A stretch of 64,000 bases of DNA, taken from the NCBI RefSeq assembly GCF_015674855.1, contig NZ_JADMLG010000002.1, positions 434,001 through 498,000 of the forward strand. The letters are read 5' to 3'. Every line of letters starts with the position of its first letter. Position 1 is the first letter of the stretch. The position numbers were made by a program, and so were the translations under genes. Shown here in pieces: positions 28,620 through 36,850 of the stretch. This DNA comes from Nocardia bovistercoris. GTDB lineage: Bacteria; Actinomycetota; Actinomycetes; Mycobacteriales; Mycobacteriaceae. A model generated the notes under the pieces. That model searched no databases. It was not told the origin of the DNA and worked only from the letters and a program-made list of their open reading frames with translations.

Positions 28620-29267
28620 TCAGCCGATCCCCGCTTCGATACCGCTCAACGCGTCGGCGAGAGCGGGGTCGAAGGTTCGGGCGAGGGCGACCAGGGAGTC
28701 GACCAGCAGGTCGACGAGTTCGTCCCGGGATATGGGTTCCTCGCGCAACCAGGTGAGGGTGCTTTCCTCCACGAAGGCGATCCACCCGCGCATGCCGAGG
28801 AGCAGGCGGGGGCGGCGTTCGGCGGCGAGGGTGGCGGGGGCTTCGGCGAGGATGATGCCGATGATCGCTTCGCGGGTGCCGTCCACCAGGGGGACGAGGT
28901 CGGGGCTGATGCTTGTCGGTCCGCGCAACAGGGCCAGGTATGAGGTGCGGTTCTCGCAGACGTAGTCGACGTAGCGGCCGATGGAGTCGCGCAGCATGTC
29001 GAGCAGGCCGAGGGTGCGGTCGGGGATGACGCGTTCGAGCAGTTCGGCGTTGGCGTGGCCGATGACGGCGTGCTGGAAGTCCTGTTTGGTCGGGAAGTAG
29101 TGGAAAAGCAGGCCGCGCGAGATGCCCGCTTGTTCGGCGATCTCGGTGATGGAGATGTCTTCGATGGAGCGCTCGCCGAGCATTTCGACGCCGAGGGTGA
29201 TCAGTTGCAGGCGACGTTCGTCCGGACTGAGCCGCACGCGTTTGGTCTCTCCCGTTCCTCTGGCCAC
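28620..29267 (-). CDS. TetR-family repressor of the monooxygenase operon
   Basis: 215 residues with a full N-terminal HTH (RRLQLITLGVEMLGERSIED, ISITEIAEQAGISRGLLFHY, residues ~18-60) and a helical ligand domain. It is divergent from the flavin monooxygenase gene with only 92 bp between the starts. The start GTG lies 6 nt after TAGTAT, so the message is leaderless. Three TTGA-N7-TCAA-type sites fill the gap; the first overlaps this gene's promoter and the third overlaps the -35 of the monooxygenase, so auto-repression and control of the operon are likely. Confidence 0.88.
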   Translation of the reverse strand: MARGTGETKRVRLSPDERRLQLITLGVEMLGERSIEDISITEIAEQAGISRGLLFHYFPTKQDFQHAVIGHANAELLERVIPDRTLGLLDMLRDSIGRYVDYVCENRTSYLALLRGPTSISPDLVPLVDGTREAIIGIILAEAPATLAAERRPRLLLGMRGWIAFVEESTLTWLREEPISRDELVDLLVDSLVALARTFDPALADALSGIEAGIG

Positions 29268-29273
29268 CGGGCC

Positions 29274-29279
29274 ATACTA
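29274..29279 (-). promoter_or_regulatory. -10 box of the leaderless TetR gene
   Basis: TAGTAT on the minus strand, 6 nt (ggcccg), then GTG at 29267. Operator site 1 abuts it directly. Confidence 0.6.
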
Positions 29280-29338
29280 CTGAACGTTACTCAATAGCTG
29301 TTGACCGCCGCTCAATAAGGCTGTTGACTGACACTCAA
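29280..29338. promoter_or_regulatory. Three-site operator array, TTGA-N7-TCAA
   Basis: Site 1 at 29280-29294 (CTGA-N7-TCAA, one mismatch), site 2 at 29301-29315 (TTGA-N7-TCAA) and site 3 at 29324-29338 (TTGA-N7-TCAA). Start-to-start distances are 21 and 23 bp, about two helical turns, so bound dimers would lie on one face. The same region can be read as direct repeats of CTCAATA-GCTGTTGAC. The divergent TetR protein is the obvious ligand. Confidence 0.65.
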
Positions 29339-29352
29339 TAGGCCCGTACGCT
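29324..29352 (+). promoter_or_regulatory. Sigma-A type promoter of the monooxygenase operon
   Basis: TTGACT (29324-29329), a 17-bp spacer and TACGCT (29347-29352), 7 nt before the ATG at 29360. This is a near-consensus housekeeping promoter with a leaderless start. Operator site 3 covers its -35. Confidence 0.7.
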
Positions 29353-29359
29353 CGGTTAC

Positions 29360-30892
29360 ATGAGTCGCAAGGTTACAGACAAAGCTGTCGCAGACCGAAC
29401 CCCCCGGCACGTCCCGACGATCATCGTCGGCAGCGGGTTCGCCGGGCTCGGTCTGGCCATCCGCCTCCAGCAGCAGGGCCGCGACGACTACCTGGTGCTC
29501 GAACGCGGCGGCGATGTCGGCGGCACCTGGCGCGACAACACCTACCCGGGCGCGGCCTGCGACGTGCCTTCGCACCTGTACTCGTACTCGTTCGCGCTCA
29601 ACCCGAACTGGTCGCGTTCGTTCTCCCGCCAAGGCGAGATCCAGAGCTACATCCGCGGCGTCGCCGAACGCTACGGCGTCCTCGACAAGCACCTGTTCGA
29701 CTGCGATGTCACCTCGGCCAGCTGGGACGAGGAGACCGCGCGGTGGGAGATCACCTCGAGCGAGGGCGATTTCACCGCCGACACGCTGGTCTCCGCGGTC
29801 GGCGGACTGTGCGAGCCCGCCCTGCCGGATATCAAGGGCATCAACGACTTCGAGGGCGAGATCTTCCACTCGGCGCGCTGGAACCACGACGCCGACCTGA
29901 GCGGCAAGCGCGTCGCGGTGATCGGCACCGGAGCCTCGGCCATCCAGATCGTGCCCGCCATCGCGCCGAAGGTCGCCCACCTCGACGTGTACCAGCGCAC
30001 CGCGCCGTGGCTGCTGCCGCGCATGGACCGCCCGTACACGCTGCCCGAACGCCTCGCCTTCCGTCACATCCCCGGCTTCCAGCGCGCCGCGCGCGCCGCC
30101 ATCTACGCCGCCCGCGAAACCCAGGTGGTCGGCCTCGCCAAGGCGCCCGCGCTCATGCGCGGCTTCGAACTGCTCGCGAAAGCCAAGCTGCGCTATCAGA
30201 TTCGCGATGCCGAGCTGCGCGAGAAGGTCACCCCGAACTTCCGCATCGGCTGCAAGCGGATGCTGATCTCCAACGACTACTATCCGGCGCTGAGCCGCCC
30301 GAACGTCGATGTGATCACCGACGGTATCGCCGAGATCCGCCCGAATTCGATCGTCACCAAGGACGGCGCCGAACGCGAGATCGACGTACTGATCGTCGCC
30401 ACCGGATTCCACGTCACCGATTCACCGACCTACGAAACCATCACCGGCCGCGACGGCCGCACGCTGAGCGAGGTCTTCGACGAGGACGGCCAGCAGGGCT
30501 ACAAGGGTTCGGCGGTGGCCAATTTCCCCAATATGTTCTTCCTGGTCGGCCCGAATGTCGGATTGGGGCACACCTCGATGGTGTTCATGATCGAATCACA
30601 GATCAACTACATCGCCGACGCCCTGTCCACGATTCGGGAACTCGGTCTGCGTACCGTTGAGGTGCGCAAGGATGCACAGAATGCCTACAACAAGGAGCTG
30701 AAGGCGAAACTGGCCAGAAGTGTGTGGAATACCGGCGGCTGCGCGAGCTGGTACGTGGACAAGCACGGCGACATCACCACGCTCTGGCCCGATTTCACCT
30801 TCGAATTCCGTAGGTTGACAAAGAAATTCGATGTCGCGGCCTACGACACGACCACGGCGCGAAGCGAGCGGAAAGTGATGGCGGCACGGTGA
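29360..30892 (+). CDS. Flavin-containing/Baeyer-Villiger-type monooxygenase, MymA-like
   Basis: A 510-residue class B flavoprotein monooxygenase. FAD Rossmann motif IIVGSGFAGLGLAIRL (about residue 22), Baeyer-Villiger fingerprint FEGEIFHSARW (FxGxxxHxxxW, about 160) and NADPH motif VAVIGTGASAIQIVPAIA (about 183). It inserts one oxygen atom into ketones or oxidises heteroatoms. The set monooxygenase-SDR-HSL esterase parallels the M. tuberculosis mymA operon (Rv3083-Rv3085), which modifies cell-envelope lipids under acid stress; here control is by a TetR instead of VirS. Overlaps the SDR gene by 4 bp. Confidence 0.93.
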   Translation: MSRKVTDKAVADRTPRHVPTIIVGSGFAGLGLAIRLQQQGRDDYLVLERGGDVGGTWRDNTYPGAACDVPSHLYSYSFALNPNWSRSFSRQGEIQSYIRGVAERYGVLDKHLFDCDVTSASWDEETARWEITSSEGDFTADTLVSAVGGLCEPALPDIKGINDFEGEIFHSARWNHDADLSGKRVAVIGTGASAIQIVPAIAPKVAHLDVYQRTAPWLLPRMDRPYTLPERLAFRHIPGFQRAARAAIYAARETQVVGLAKAPALMRGFELLAKAKLRYQIRDAELREKVTPNFRIGCKRMLISNDYYPALSRPNVDVITDGIAEIRPNSIVTKDGAEREIDVLIVATGFHVTDSPTYETITGRDGRTLSEVFDEDGQQGYKGSAVANFPNMFFLVGPNVGLGHTSMVFMIESQINYIADALSTIRELGLRTVEVRKDAQNAYNKELKAKLARSVWNTGGCASWYVDKHGDITTLWPDFTFEFRRLTKKFDVAAYDTTTARSERKVMAAR

Positions 30893-31719
30893 GTGACAAC
30901 TCCTACTTCGAGGGCAAGGTCTGTGTGATCACGGGCGCGGGCTCCGGTATCGGTCGGGCGCTGGCGGAGAACCTCGCCCGGCGCGGCGCGAAACTGGCGC
31001 TGTCCGACATCGACACCGACGGGCTCGCGGAGACGGTGCGCCGTTGCGAACAGCTGGGTGCGCAGGTGAAGTCGGACCGGCTGAACGTGGCCGAGCGCGA
31101 GGCCGTGCTGCTCTACGCCGACGCCGTGAAGGCGCATTTCGGCGTGGTGCACCAGATCTACAACAACGCGGGCATCGCCTACCACGGTGACGTGGTGAAG
31201 TCCGAGTTCAAGGACATCGAACGCATCATGGATGTCGACTTCTGGGGAGTCGTCAACGGCACCAAGGCGTTCCTACCCCTACTCATGGAATCCGGCGCGG
31301 GTCACGTGGTCAATGTGTCGAGCCTGTTCGGCCTGATCGCGGTGCCGGGCCAGAGCGCCTACAACGCGGCGAAGTTCGCGGTGCGCGGATTCACCGAGGC
31401 GCTGCGTCAGGAGATGCTGGTCGGCAAGCATCCGGTCGAGGTCACCTGCGTGCATCCGGGCGGCATCAAGACGGCCGTGGCGCGCAACGCCACCTACGCC
31501 GACGATGTCGACGGCGCCAAGACCGCGAAGATGTTCGACAAGAAACTGGCCATCCACACCCCCGAGATGGCCGCGCAGACCATAACCGAGGGCGTGCGCA
31601 AGAAGCACGGCCGGGTGCTGATCGGTTGGGAGGCAAAGCTTCTCGACGCGTTCGTGCGCATCACCGCCTCCGGGTACCAGCGCCTGGCGACAGTGGCGAA
31701 CCGGCGGATCTTCTCCTAG
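30889..31719 (+). CDS. Short-chain dehydrogenase/reductase, SadH-like
   Basis: A 276-residue classical SDR: TGAGSGIGRALAENLARRG (cofactor loop), NNAGIAYHG, catalytic serine in VNVSSLFGLIAVPG, and YNAAK (YxxxK, about residue 156). The aspartate after the second strand (LALSDIDTDGL) suggests NAD(H) preference. The GTG overlaps the monooxygenase stop (GTGA), and the esterase ATG follows 3 bp after its stop, so the three are one operon. It would interconvert the alcohol and ketone fed to the monooxygenase; substrate not known. Confidence 0.92.
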   Translation: MSDNSYFEGKVCVITGAGSGIGRALAENLARRGAKLALSDIDTDGLAETVRRCEQLGAQVKSDRLNVAEREAVLLYADAVKAHFGVVHQIYNNAGIAYHGDVVKSEFKDIERIMDVDFWGVVNGTKAFLPLLMESGAGHVVNVSSLFGLIAVPGQSAYNAAKFAVRGFTEALRQEMLVGKHPVEVTCVHPGGIKTAVARNATYADDVDGAKTAKMFDKKLAIHTPEMAAQTITEGVRKKHGRVLIGWEAKLLDAFVRITASGYQRLATVANRRIFS

Positions 31720-31722
31720 ACC

Positions 31723-32670
31723 ATGCGCGATATCGATCTTCCGCTCCCCGTCGTGCGAGCGGCGCTCGCACCCGTCTTCCGCACCGTTCTCAACCATCGG
31801 CTGTCCTGGCGGGCGCAGCGCCTGCTCTTGGATGTGACCTCGCGCGTCCAGTTGGCGCCCGGCGGCACCATCGTGCACCGGTTGCGGCTCGCGGGCCGTC
31901 CGGCCGAGCGCGTCACCGCCGCGGTCGAGGGTCGGCCGGTGTGGTCGCCGTCCACCACCGGCGCGGCGGGTGCGGTGCTGTATCTGCACGGCGGCGGGTT
32001 CACGGTCGGCTCGCCGCGCTCGCACCGGTCGCTGACGGCGCGACTGGCCCGCGACGTCGGTTGCGCGGTGTACGTGCTCGACTACCGGCTCGCGCCCGAA
32101 CATCCGTTCCCGGCCGCGCTCGACGACGCCGAGAGCGCGTTCCTCGCCCTGACCGGCGAATTCGGCTACCGCCCCGAACGCATCGCGATCGCGGGCGACT
32201 CGGCGGGCGGCGGGCTGGCGCTCGCCGCCGCTCAGCGCCTGGTCGCCGAGCACGGCCACACGCCCGCCGCGCTCGGTCTCATCGCGCCGTGGGTCGATCC
32301 GAACATCCCGGCGACCCGCCCGCGCGATCTGGTCATCAGCGGGCCGTGGTCACGCTCCTGCGCGGCCGCCTACCTCGGCGGCGGTGACGGCGACGATCCC
32401 GGCTACGCACCCCTGCGCGGCGCACTGCACGGGCTGCCGCCGACCTACGTGCAGGCCGATGCGGACGAACTGCTGCACGAGCAGGGTGTCGAGCTGGTCG
32501 CGGCGCTGCGCGCGGCGGGCGTGCACGTGCGGTTCAGCGAGACGAAGGGCCTGTGGCATGTGGCCCAGTTGCAGGCGTCGTTGGTCGGTCCCGCCGCCGC
32601 AGCCCTGCGCGAGATGGCCGACTTCCTGCGCGAGGCGGTGCAGCCGGTATCCATCCGAGATCTAGGATGA
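31723..32670 (+). CDS. Alpha/beta hydrolase of the hormone-sensitive lipase family, LipR-like
   Basis: 315 residues. Oxyanion motif YLHGGGFTVGS (about residue 86), nucleophile elbow IAGDSAGGGLALA (Ser about 162), acid in QADADELL (about 245) and histidine in KGLWHVAQ (about 285) complete the HSL-family catalytic machinery. It hydrolyses short-chain esters in known members, and would naturally cleave the ester made by the upstream Baeyer-Villiger enzyme. It ends about 130 bp before a separately started acyl-CoA ligase. Confidence 0.92.
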   Translation: MRDIDLPLPVVRAALAPVFRTVLNHRLSWRAQRLLLDVTSRVQLAPGGTIVHRLRLAGRPAERVTAAVEGRPVWSPSTTGAAGAVLYLHGGGFTVGSPRSHRSLTARLARDVGCAVYVLDYRLAPEHPFPAALDDAESAFLALTGEFGYRPERIAIAGDSAGGGLALAAAQRLVAEHGHTPAALGLIAPWVDPNIPATRPRDLVISGPWSRSCAAAYLGGGDGDDPGYAPLRGALHGLPPTYVQADADELLHEQGVELVAALRAAGVHVRFSETKGLWHVAQLQASLVGPAAAALREMADFLREAVQPVSIRDLG

Positions 32671-32799
32671 GAGATAGGCCACATCCACCGGCACACTGTA
32701 CCCCGGACCAGCGATTCGGACATTTTTCCGGTGGTCACACAACGACGCGGCGCGACGTGTCGTAAATTACTGGCGAGTACACCACGTGGAAGGGCAGTG

Positions 32800-34590
32800 A
32801 TGCGCGAGTTCGAAGTTCCGGCTTCCTACACCATCCCGGAAGACGCGAACAATTCCGACAACGTCTTCCGGCACGCTGAACAGACGCCGAATACGGTGCT
32901 GTTCAACCTGGCGGAAGGCAGCGGCTGGAAAGACGTGACGGCAGCCGAGTTCGCGAAGACCGTCACCGGAGTGGCGAAAGGTCTGATCGCCGCGGGCATC
33001 GAACTCGGCGACCGGGTGGCCATCATGGCGCCCACCCGCTACGAATGGGTCGTCCTCGACTTCGCCATCTGGGCGGCGGGCGGCTGCACCGTCGCCATCT
33101 ACGACAGCTCCGCCGCCGAACAGGCCAAATGGATCCTGCAGGACTCGGCGACCAAACTGCTCGTCCTCGACAACGACAAGCACCGCGCCACCATCGACGA
33201 GATCGAGCAGGGCGCGCTGCCGGATCTGGCCGAAATCCTGCAGATCGACAAGGGCGCGGTCGAGACACTGATCGAGCGCGGCGCCGCCCTCGACGACAGC
33301 GTGGTGCACGAGCGGCGCAAGCAGGTCGTCGCCTCCTCGCCCGCCACCCTCATCTACACCTCGGGCACCACCGGCCGCCCCAAGGGCGTCATGCTCTCGC
33401 ACGCCAACCTGTACGCGGAGTCGAAGTCCGACCGTATCGCCCTCGGCGCCTACGTCGACGAAGGCAAGAAGACGCTGATGTTCCTGCCGCTGGCGCACGT
33501 GTTCGCGCGCGCGGTGACACTCGCCGCCTTCGACGCCAAGGTCATCCTCGCGTTCAGCTCGGACTGGACCACCCTGGTCGACCAGTTCGGCGGATACAAA
33601 CCGCACTTCATCCTCGCGGTGCCGCGCGTGTTCGAGAAGGTGTTCAACGGCGCAAAGCAGAAAGCGCACGACGGCGGCAAGGGCAAGATCTTCGACGCCG
33701 CCGCGGCCACCGCCATCGAATGGAGCGAGGCGAAGGACAAGGGCGGACCGGGGCTGGTCCTCAACCTCAAGCACGCCCTGTTCGACAAGCTCGTCTACAG
33801 CAAGCTGCGCGCGGCGCTCGGCGGACAGTGCGAGGCCGCGGTGTCCGGCGGCGGGCCGCTCGGCGCGCGCCTCGGCCACTTCTTCCGCGGCGTCGGCGTC
33901 ACCATCTACGAAGGCTACGGACTCACCGAATCCACCGCGGCCGTCACCGTGAACACCCCCGACCACCTTCGGGTCGGTTCGGTCGGGCGGCCCATCGAGG
34001 GGCACGCGGCCAAGATCGCCGACGACGGCGAACTGCTGCTGCGCGGCCCGGTGATCTTCGGCGGCTACTGGGGCAATGCCGAAGCCACCGACGACGCGTT
34101 CGCCGACGGCTGGTTCAAGACCGGCGACCTCGGCGCCATCGACGCCGACGGCTTCGTCACCATCACCGGGCGCAAGAAGGAGATCATCGTCACCGCGGGC
34201 GGCAAGAACGTCTCCCCCGCGCTGCTCGAGGACTCGCTGCGGGCGCATCCGCTGATCAGCCAGGTCATGGTGGTCGGTGACGGGCAGCCGTTCATCGGCG
34301 CGCTCATCACCCTCGATCCCGAAGCGCTGCCGGGCTGGAAGGAACGCAACGGCGTGGCCGAGGACACCCCGATCGAGCAGCTCATCGAGAACAAGGACCT
34401 GGTCGCCGAGATCGACGCCGCGATCGCGGAGACCAACAAGAAGGTCTCGCACGCCGAGGCCATCAAGAAAATCCGCATCCTGCCCGTCGACTGGACCCAG
34501 GAGACCGGCGAGCTGACCCCGAAGATGTCGCTCAAGCGCGCGATCGTCATGAAGCAGTACGCCACCGAGGTGGAGAAGATCTACAGCTAG
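32800..34590 (+). CDS. Long-chain fatty acid-CoA ligase, FadD15-like
   Basis: About 596 residues, full length for the family. P-loop LIYTSGTTGRPKGVML (about residue 185), YGLTESTAAV (A5), GWFKTGDLG (A7), GRKKEIIVTAGGKNVSP (A8 hinge) and a C-terminal KKVSHAEAIKKIRIL with the A10 lysine region are all present, in contrast to the shortened ligase at 5750. It activates fatty acids to acyl-CoA for beta-oxidation or lipid synthesis. GGAAGGG sits 5-6 nt before ATG 32800, which is preferred to upstream frames; a terminator follows. Confidence 0.93.
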   Translation: MREFEVPASYTIPEDANNSDNVFRHAEQTPNTVLFNLAEGSGWKDVTAAEFAKTVTGVAKGLIAAGIELGDRVAIMAPTRYEWVVLDFAIWAAGGCTVAIYDSSAAEQAKWILQDSATKLLVLDNDKHRATIDEIEQGALPDLAEILQIDKGAVETLIERGAALDDSVVHERRKQVVASSPATLIYTSGTTGRPKGVMLSHANLYAESKSDRIALGAYVDEGKKTLMFLPLAHVFARAVTLAAFDAKVILAFSSDWTTLVDQFGGYKPHFILAVPRVFEKVFNGAKQKAHDGGKGKIFDAAAATAIEWSEAKDKGGPGLVLNLKHALFDKLVYSKLRAALGGQCEAAVSGGGPLGARLGHFFRGVGVTIYEGYGLTESTAAVTVNTPDHLRVGSVGRPIEGHAAKIADDGELLLRGPVIFGGYWGNAEATDDAFADGWFKTGDLGAIDADGFVTITGRKKEIIVTAGGKNVSPALLEDSLRAHPLISQVMVVGDGQPFIGALITLDPEALPGWKERNGVAEDTPIEQLIENKDLVAEIDAAIAETNKKVSHAEAIKKIRILPVDWTQETGELTPKMSLKRAIVMKQYATEVEKIYS

Positions 34591-34603
34591 TCACCTCGTC
34601 CGG

Positions 34604-34631
34604 AAGGCGCCGCGGGATACGCGGCGCCTTT
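34604..34631 (+). terminator. Rho-independent terminator after acyl-CoA ligase
   Basis: An 11-bp stem (AAGGCGCCGCG / CGCGGCGCCTT) with a 5-nt loop, beginning 13 bp after the ligase stop and running into TTT. Confidence 0.8.
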
Positions 34632-34686
34632 CGCGTGCCGTGGGACCGTCAGAAATTCGTCACCGCTGCGACGGCATTCGCGGCAG

Positions 34687-34692
34687 TACCCT
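34687..34692 (+). promoter_or_regulatory. -10 box of leaderless molybdo-oxidoreductase gene
   Basis: TACCCT, 6 nt, then ATG at 34699; no ribosome binding site. Confidence 0.6.
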
Positions 34693-34698
34693 CGATGC

Positions 34699-36558
34699 AT
34701 GTCTGAACTGCGGTTCCGGGTCGGCGCGGGCATCGTCTCGGCGGGTCTCGCGCTCGGCGCGGCCGAGGTGGTGGCTGTCATCGTCGGCGCCGACACCGCC
34801 CCGATCCAGGTGCTCGGGTCGACCGTTGTCGACCACACCCCCGATGACGTGCGCGAATGGGCCATCCAGACCTTCGGCACCGCCGACAAGACGGTGCTGT
34901 ATCTGTGCATGGGCGTGGTCGCGGTGGTCTTCGCCGGATTCGTCGGCGCGCTCGAACGCACGACGCGCGCCGCGGGCTCGGCCCTGCTCGCGGCCTTCGG
35001 AATCCTCACCGCGATTCTGGCCGCACAGCGGAACGGGGTCGCGGGCGCGCTGCCGACGGTGCTCGGGGTCGGCGTCGGCATCTACGCGCTGCGGGTGCTG
35101 ACCGGGCGCATCGATGAGCTCGCCGCGCGTCGCCGTCGAGACGAGCGCGAGACCGCGCCCGCTTCGACAGGTTCCGCACCCGACGCCGAGGAGCCGGTGG
35201 CCGGAGTGGAGACAGCGGCGTCGAAACCGGACACGGAACCGCCTGCCTCGACAACGCCCTCGACCGGCGCAGAACAGCCGGATTCGAACTCGCGACTACC
35301 GATTTCGACATCGCGCCCAGTGCACTCGACCGCATCGGCGTCGGTTCCCCGGCCGCACTCGGCCGCGCGAGGAGCCGGATCCGCCGACATCGTGCACGCA
35401 CCTGACGAAGGCGGCACGCGGAGTCCGGTCGCGACATCCGGTCGGGGATCCGATGTCGATGACAGCCCGACCCGCACCGCGACCCCCGACCCCGATCGCC
35501 GAAAAGTGCTGCGCGGGCTGGCGATCACCGGCGGGCTCGCGGTGCTCACCGGTGCGGGCGGGCGGTGGATCGGGTCGCGGCGGGCCGACGTGTCCGCGGA
35601 GCGGGCCGCGGTGCAACTGCCGGTGCCGAGCGGGCCGCCGATTTCGCTGCCGCCGGAGGCCGATCTGCGGGTTCCGGGGCTGACGCCGTATCTCACGCCG
35701 TCGGCGGATTTCTATCGGATCGATACCGCGCTGATCGTTCCGCAGGTCTCCATCGAGGACTGGTCGCTGCGCATCCACGGCATGGTCGATCGCGAAATCG
35801 TCTTGCGCTGGGACGATCTCGCGAATCGGGAAGCGGTGGAGCGGCTGGTGACCCTGGCGTGCGTGTCCAATCCCATCGGCGGCGAACTCATCGGCAACGC
35901 GCTGTGGCGCGGCTACCGCATCGACCAGCTGCTGGCCGAGGCGGGTCCGCGCCCGGACGCGGATATGGTGCTGTCAACCAGCAAGGACGGCTGGACCGCC
36001 GGGACGCCGCTGGCCGTGCTCACCGACGGGCGTGACGCGCTGCTCGCCATCGGCATGAACGGCGAACCGCTGCCGGTGTCGCACGGATATCCGGCCCGGC
36101 TCGTGGTGCCCGGCCTCTACGGATACGTGTCGGCGACCAAATGGGTGACCGAACTCGAGGTGACCAGGTTCGATCGCGCCACCGCCTACTGGACGCGGCG
36201 CGGCTGGTCGGCCTACGGGCCGATCAAGACCGGGACCAGGATCGACACGCCGAACGGTCGCGGCCGCGTCGAGCGCGGCAAGGTCGCGGTGGCCGGGGTG
36301 GCGTGGGCGCAGCACCGCGGGATCAGCGCGGTGGAGGTGCAGATCGACAACGGGCCGTGGGAGCGCGCGCGACTGTCGGCCGACCAGTCCGTCGACACCT
36401 GGCGGCAGTGGGTCTACGACTGGAACGCCACCTCCGGGCAGCACACCGTCCGTGCCCGCGCCGTCGACGGTTCGGGCGCGGTGCAGACCGCCGATTACAG
36501 CGGTGTGCTGCCCGACGGCGCGACCGGGTATCCGGTGATCTCGGTGCGGGTCACCTGA
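34699..36558 (+). CDS. Membrane-anchored molybdopterin-dependent oxidoreductase (sulfite oxidase family)
   Basis: 619 residues. Four N-terminal membrane helices (residues ~10-130), a Thr/Ser/Pro-rich linker (~150-265), then RRKVLRGLAITGGLAVLTG, a twin-arginine-like fifth hydrophobic segment. The molybdopterin domain follows, with the cofactor cysteine in LACVSNPIGGELIG (about residue 394) and a C-terminal Ig-like dimerisation domain (VAVAGVAWAQHRGISAVEVQ). The fold places the enzyme outside the membrane. Members oxidise sulfite or reduce sulfoxides; the donor is unknown. The ATG is 6 nt after TACCCT. Convergent with the MFS gene; a tandem repeat lies between. Confidence 0.88.
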   Translation: MSELRFRVGAGIVSAGLALGAAEVVAVIVGADTAPIQVLGSTVVDHTPDDVREWAIQTFGTADKTVLYLCMGVVAVVFAGFVGALERTTRAAGSALLAAFGILTAILAAQRNGVAGALPTVLGVGVGIYALRVLTGRIDELAARRRRDERETAPASTGSAPDAEEPVAGVETAASKPDTEPPASTTPSTGAEQPDSNSRLPISTSRPVHSTASASVPRPHSAARGAGSADIVHAPDEGGTRSPVATSGRGSDVDDSPTRTATPDPDRRKVLRGLAITGGLAVLTGAGGRWIGSRRADVSAERAAVQLPVPSGPPISLPPEADLRVPGLTPYLTPSADFYRIDTALIVPQVSIEDWSLRIHGMVDREIVLRWDDLANREAVERLVTLACVSNPIGGELIGNALWRGYRIDQLLAEAGPRPDADMVLSTSKDGWTAGTPLAVLTDGRDALLAIGMNGEPLPVSHGYPARLVVPGLYGYVSATKWVTELEVTRFDRATAYWTRRGWSAYGPIKTGTRIDTPNGRGRVERGKVAVAGVAWAQHRGISAVEVQIDNGPWERARLSADQSVDTWRQWVYDWNATSGQHTVRARAVDGSGAVQTADYSGVLPDGATGYPVISVRVT

Positions 36559-36650
36559 CGCGAACGCACCCCGCGGAAGTACCGCGAGGTGCGTTCTGGA
36601 TGGTGCGGATCAGCGAGCGACGCTCCCCGATGGCGCAGATCGAGCCGCAG

Positions 36651-36850
36651 CAGTTCCGAAAGGGCGGGTCACGCCGCGTCGGTATCGACGGTGCGGGTCA
36701 CGCCGGGGCAGTTCCGAAGGCCGGGTCACGCCGCGACGGCACCGACGGCGCGGGTCGAGCCGCAGCAGATCCGAAAGGGCGGGTCACGCCGCGACGGTAC
36801 CGACGGCGCGGGTCGAGCCGCAGCAGTTCCGAAGGCCGAGTCACGCCGCG
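36651..36850. repeat. 57/58-bp tandem repeat derived from the MFS gene 3' end
   Basis: Four copies of a 57-58 bp unit, marked by CAGTTCCGAA at 36651, 36709, 36766 (CAGATCCGAA) and 36824, and by TCACGCCGCG at 36669, 36726, 36784 and 36841. The last of these is the stop codon and final Ala/Val codons of the MFS exporter on the minus strand. The repeat therefore looks like outward copying of that 3' end, MIRU-like in size. It fills the convergent gap between the molybdo-oxidoreductase and the exporter. Confidence 0.75.
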
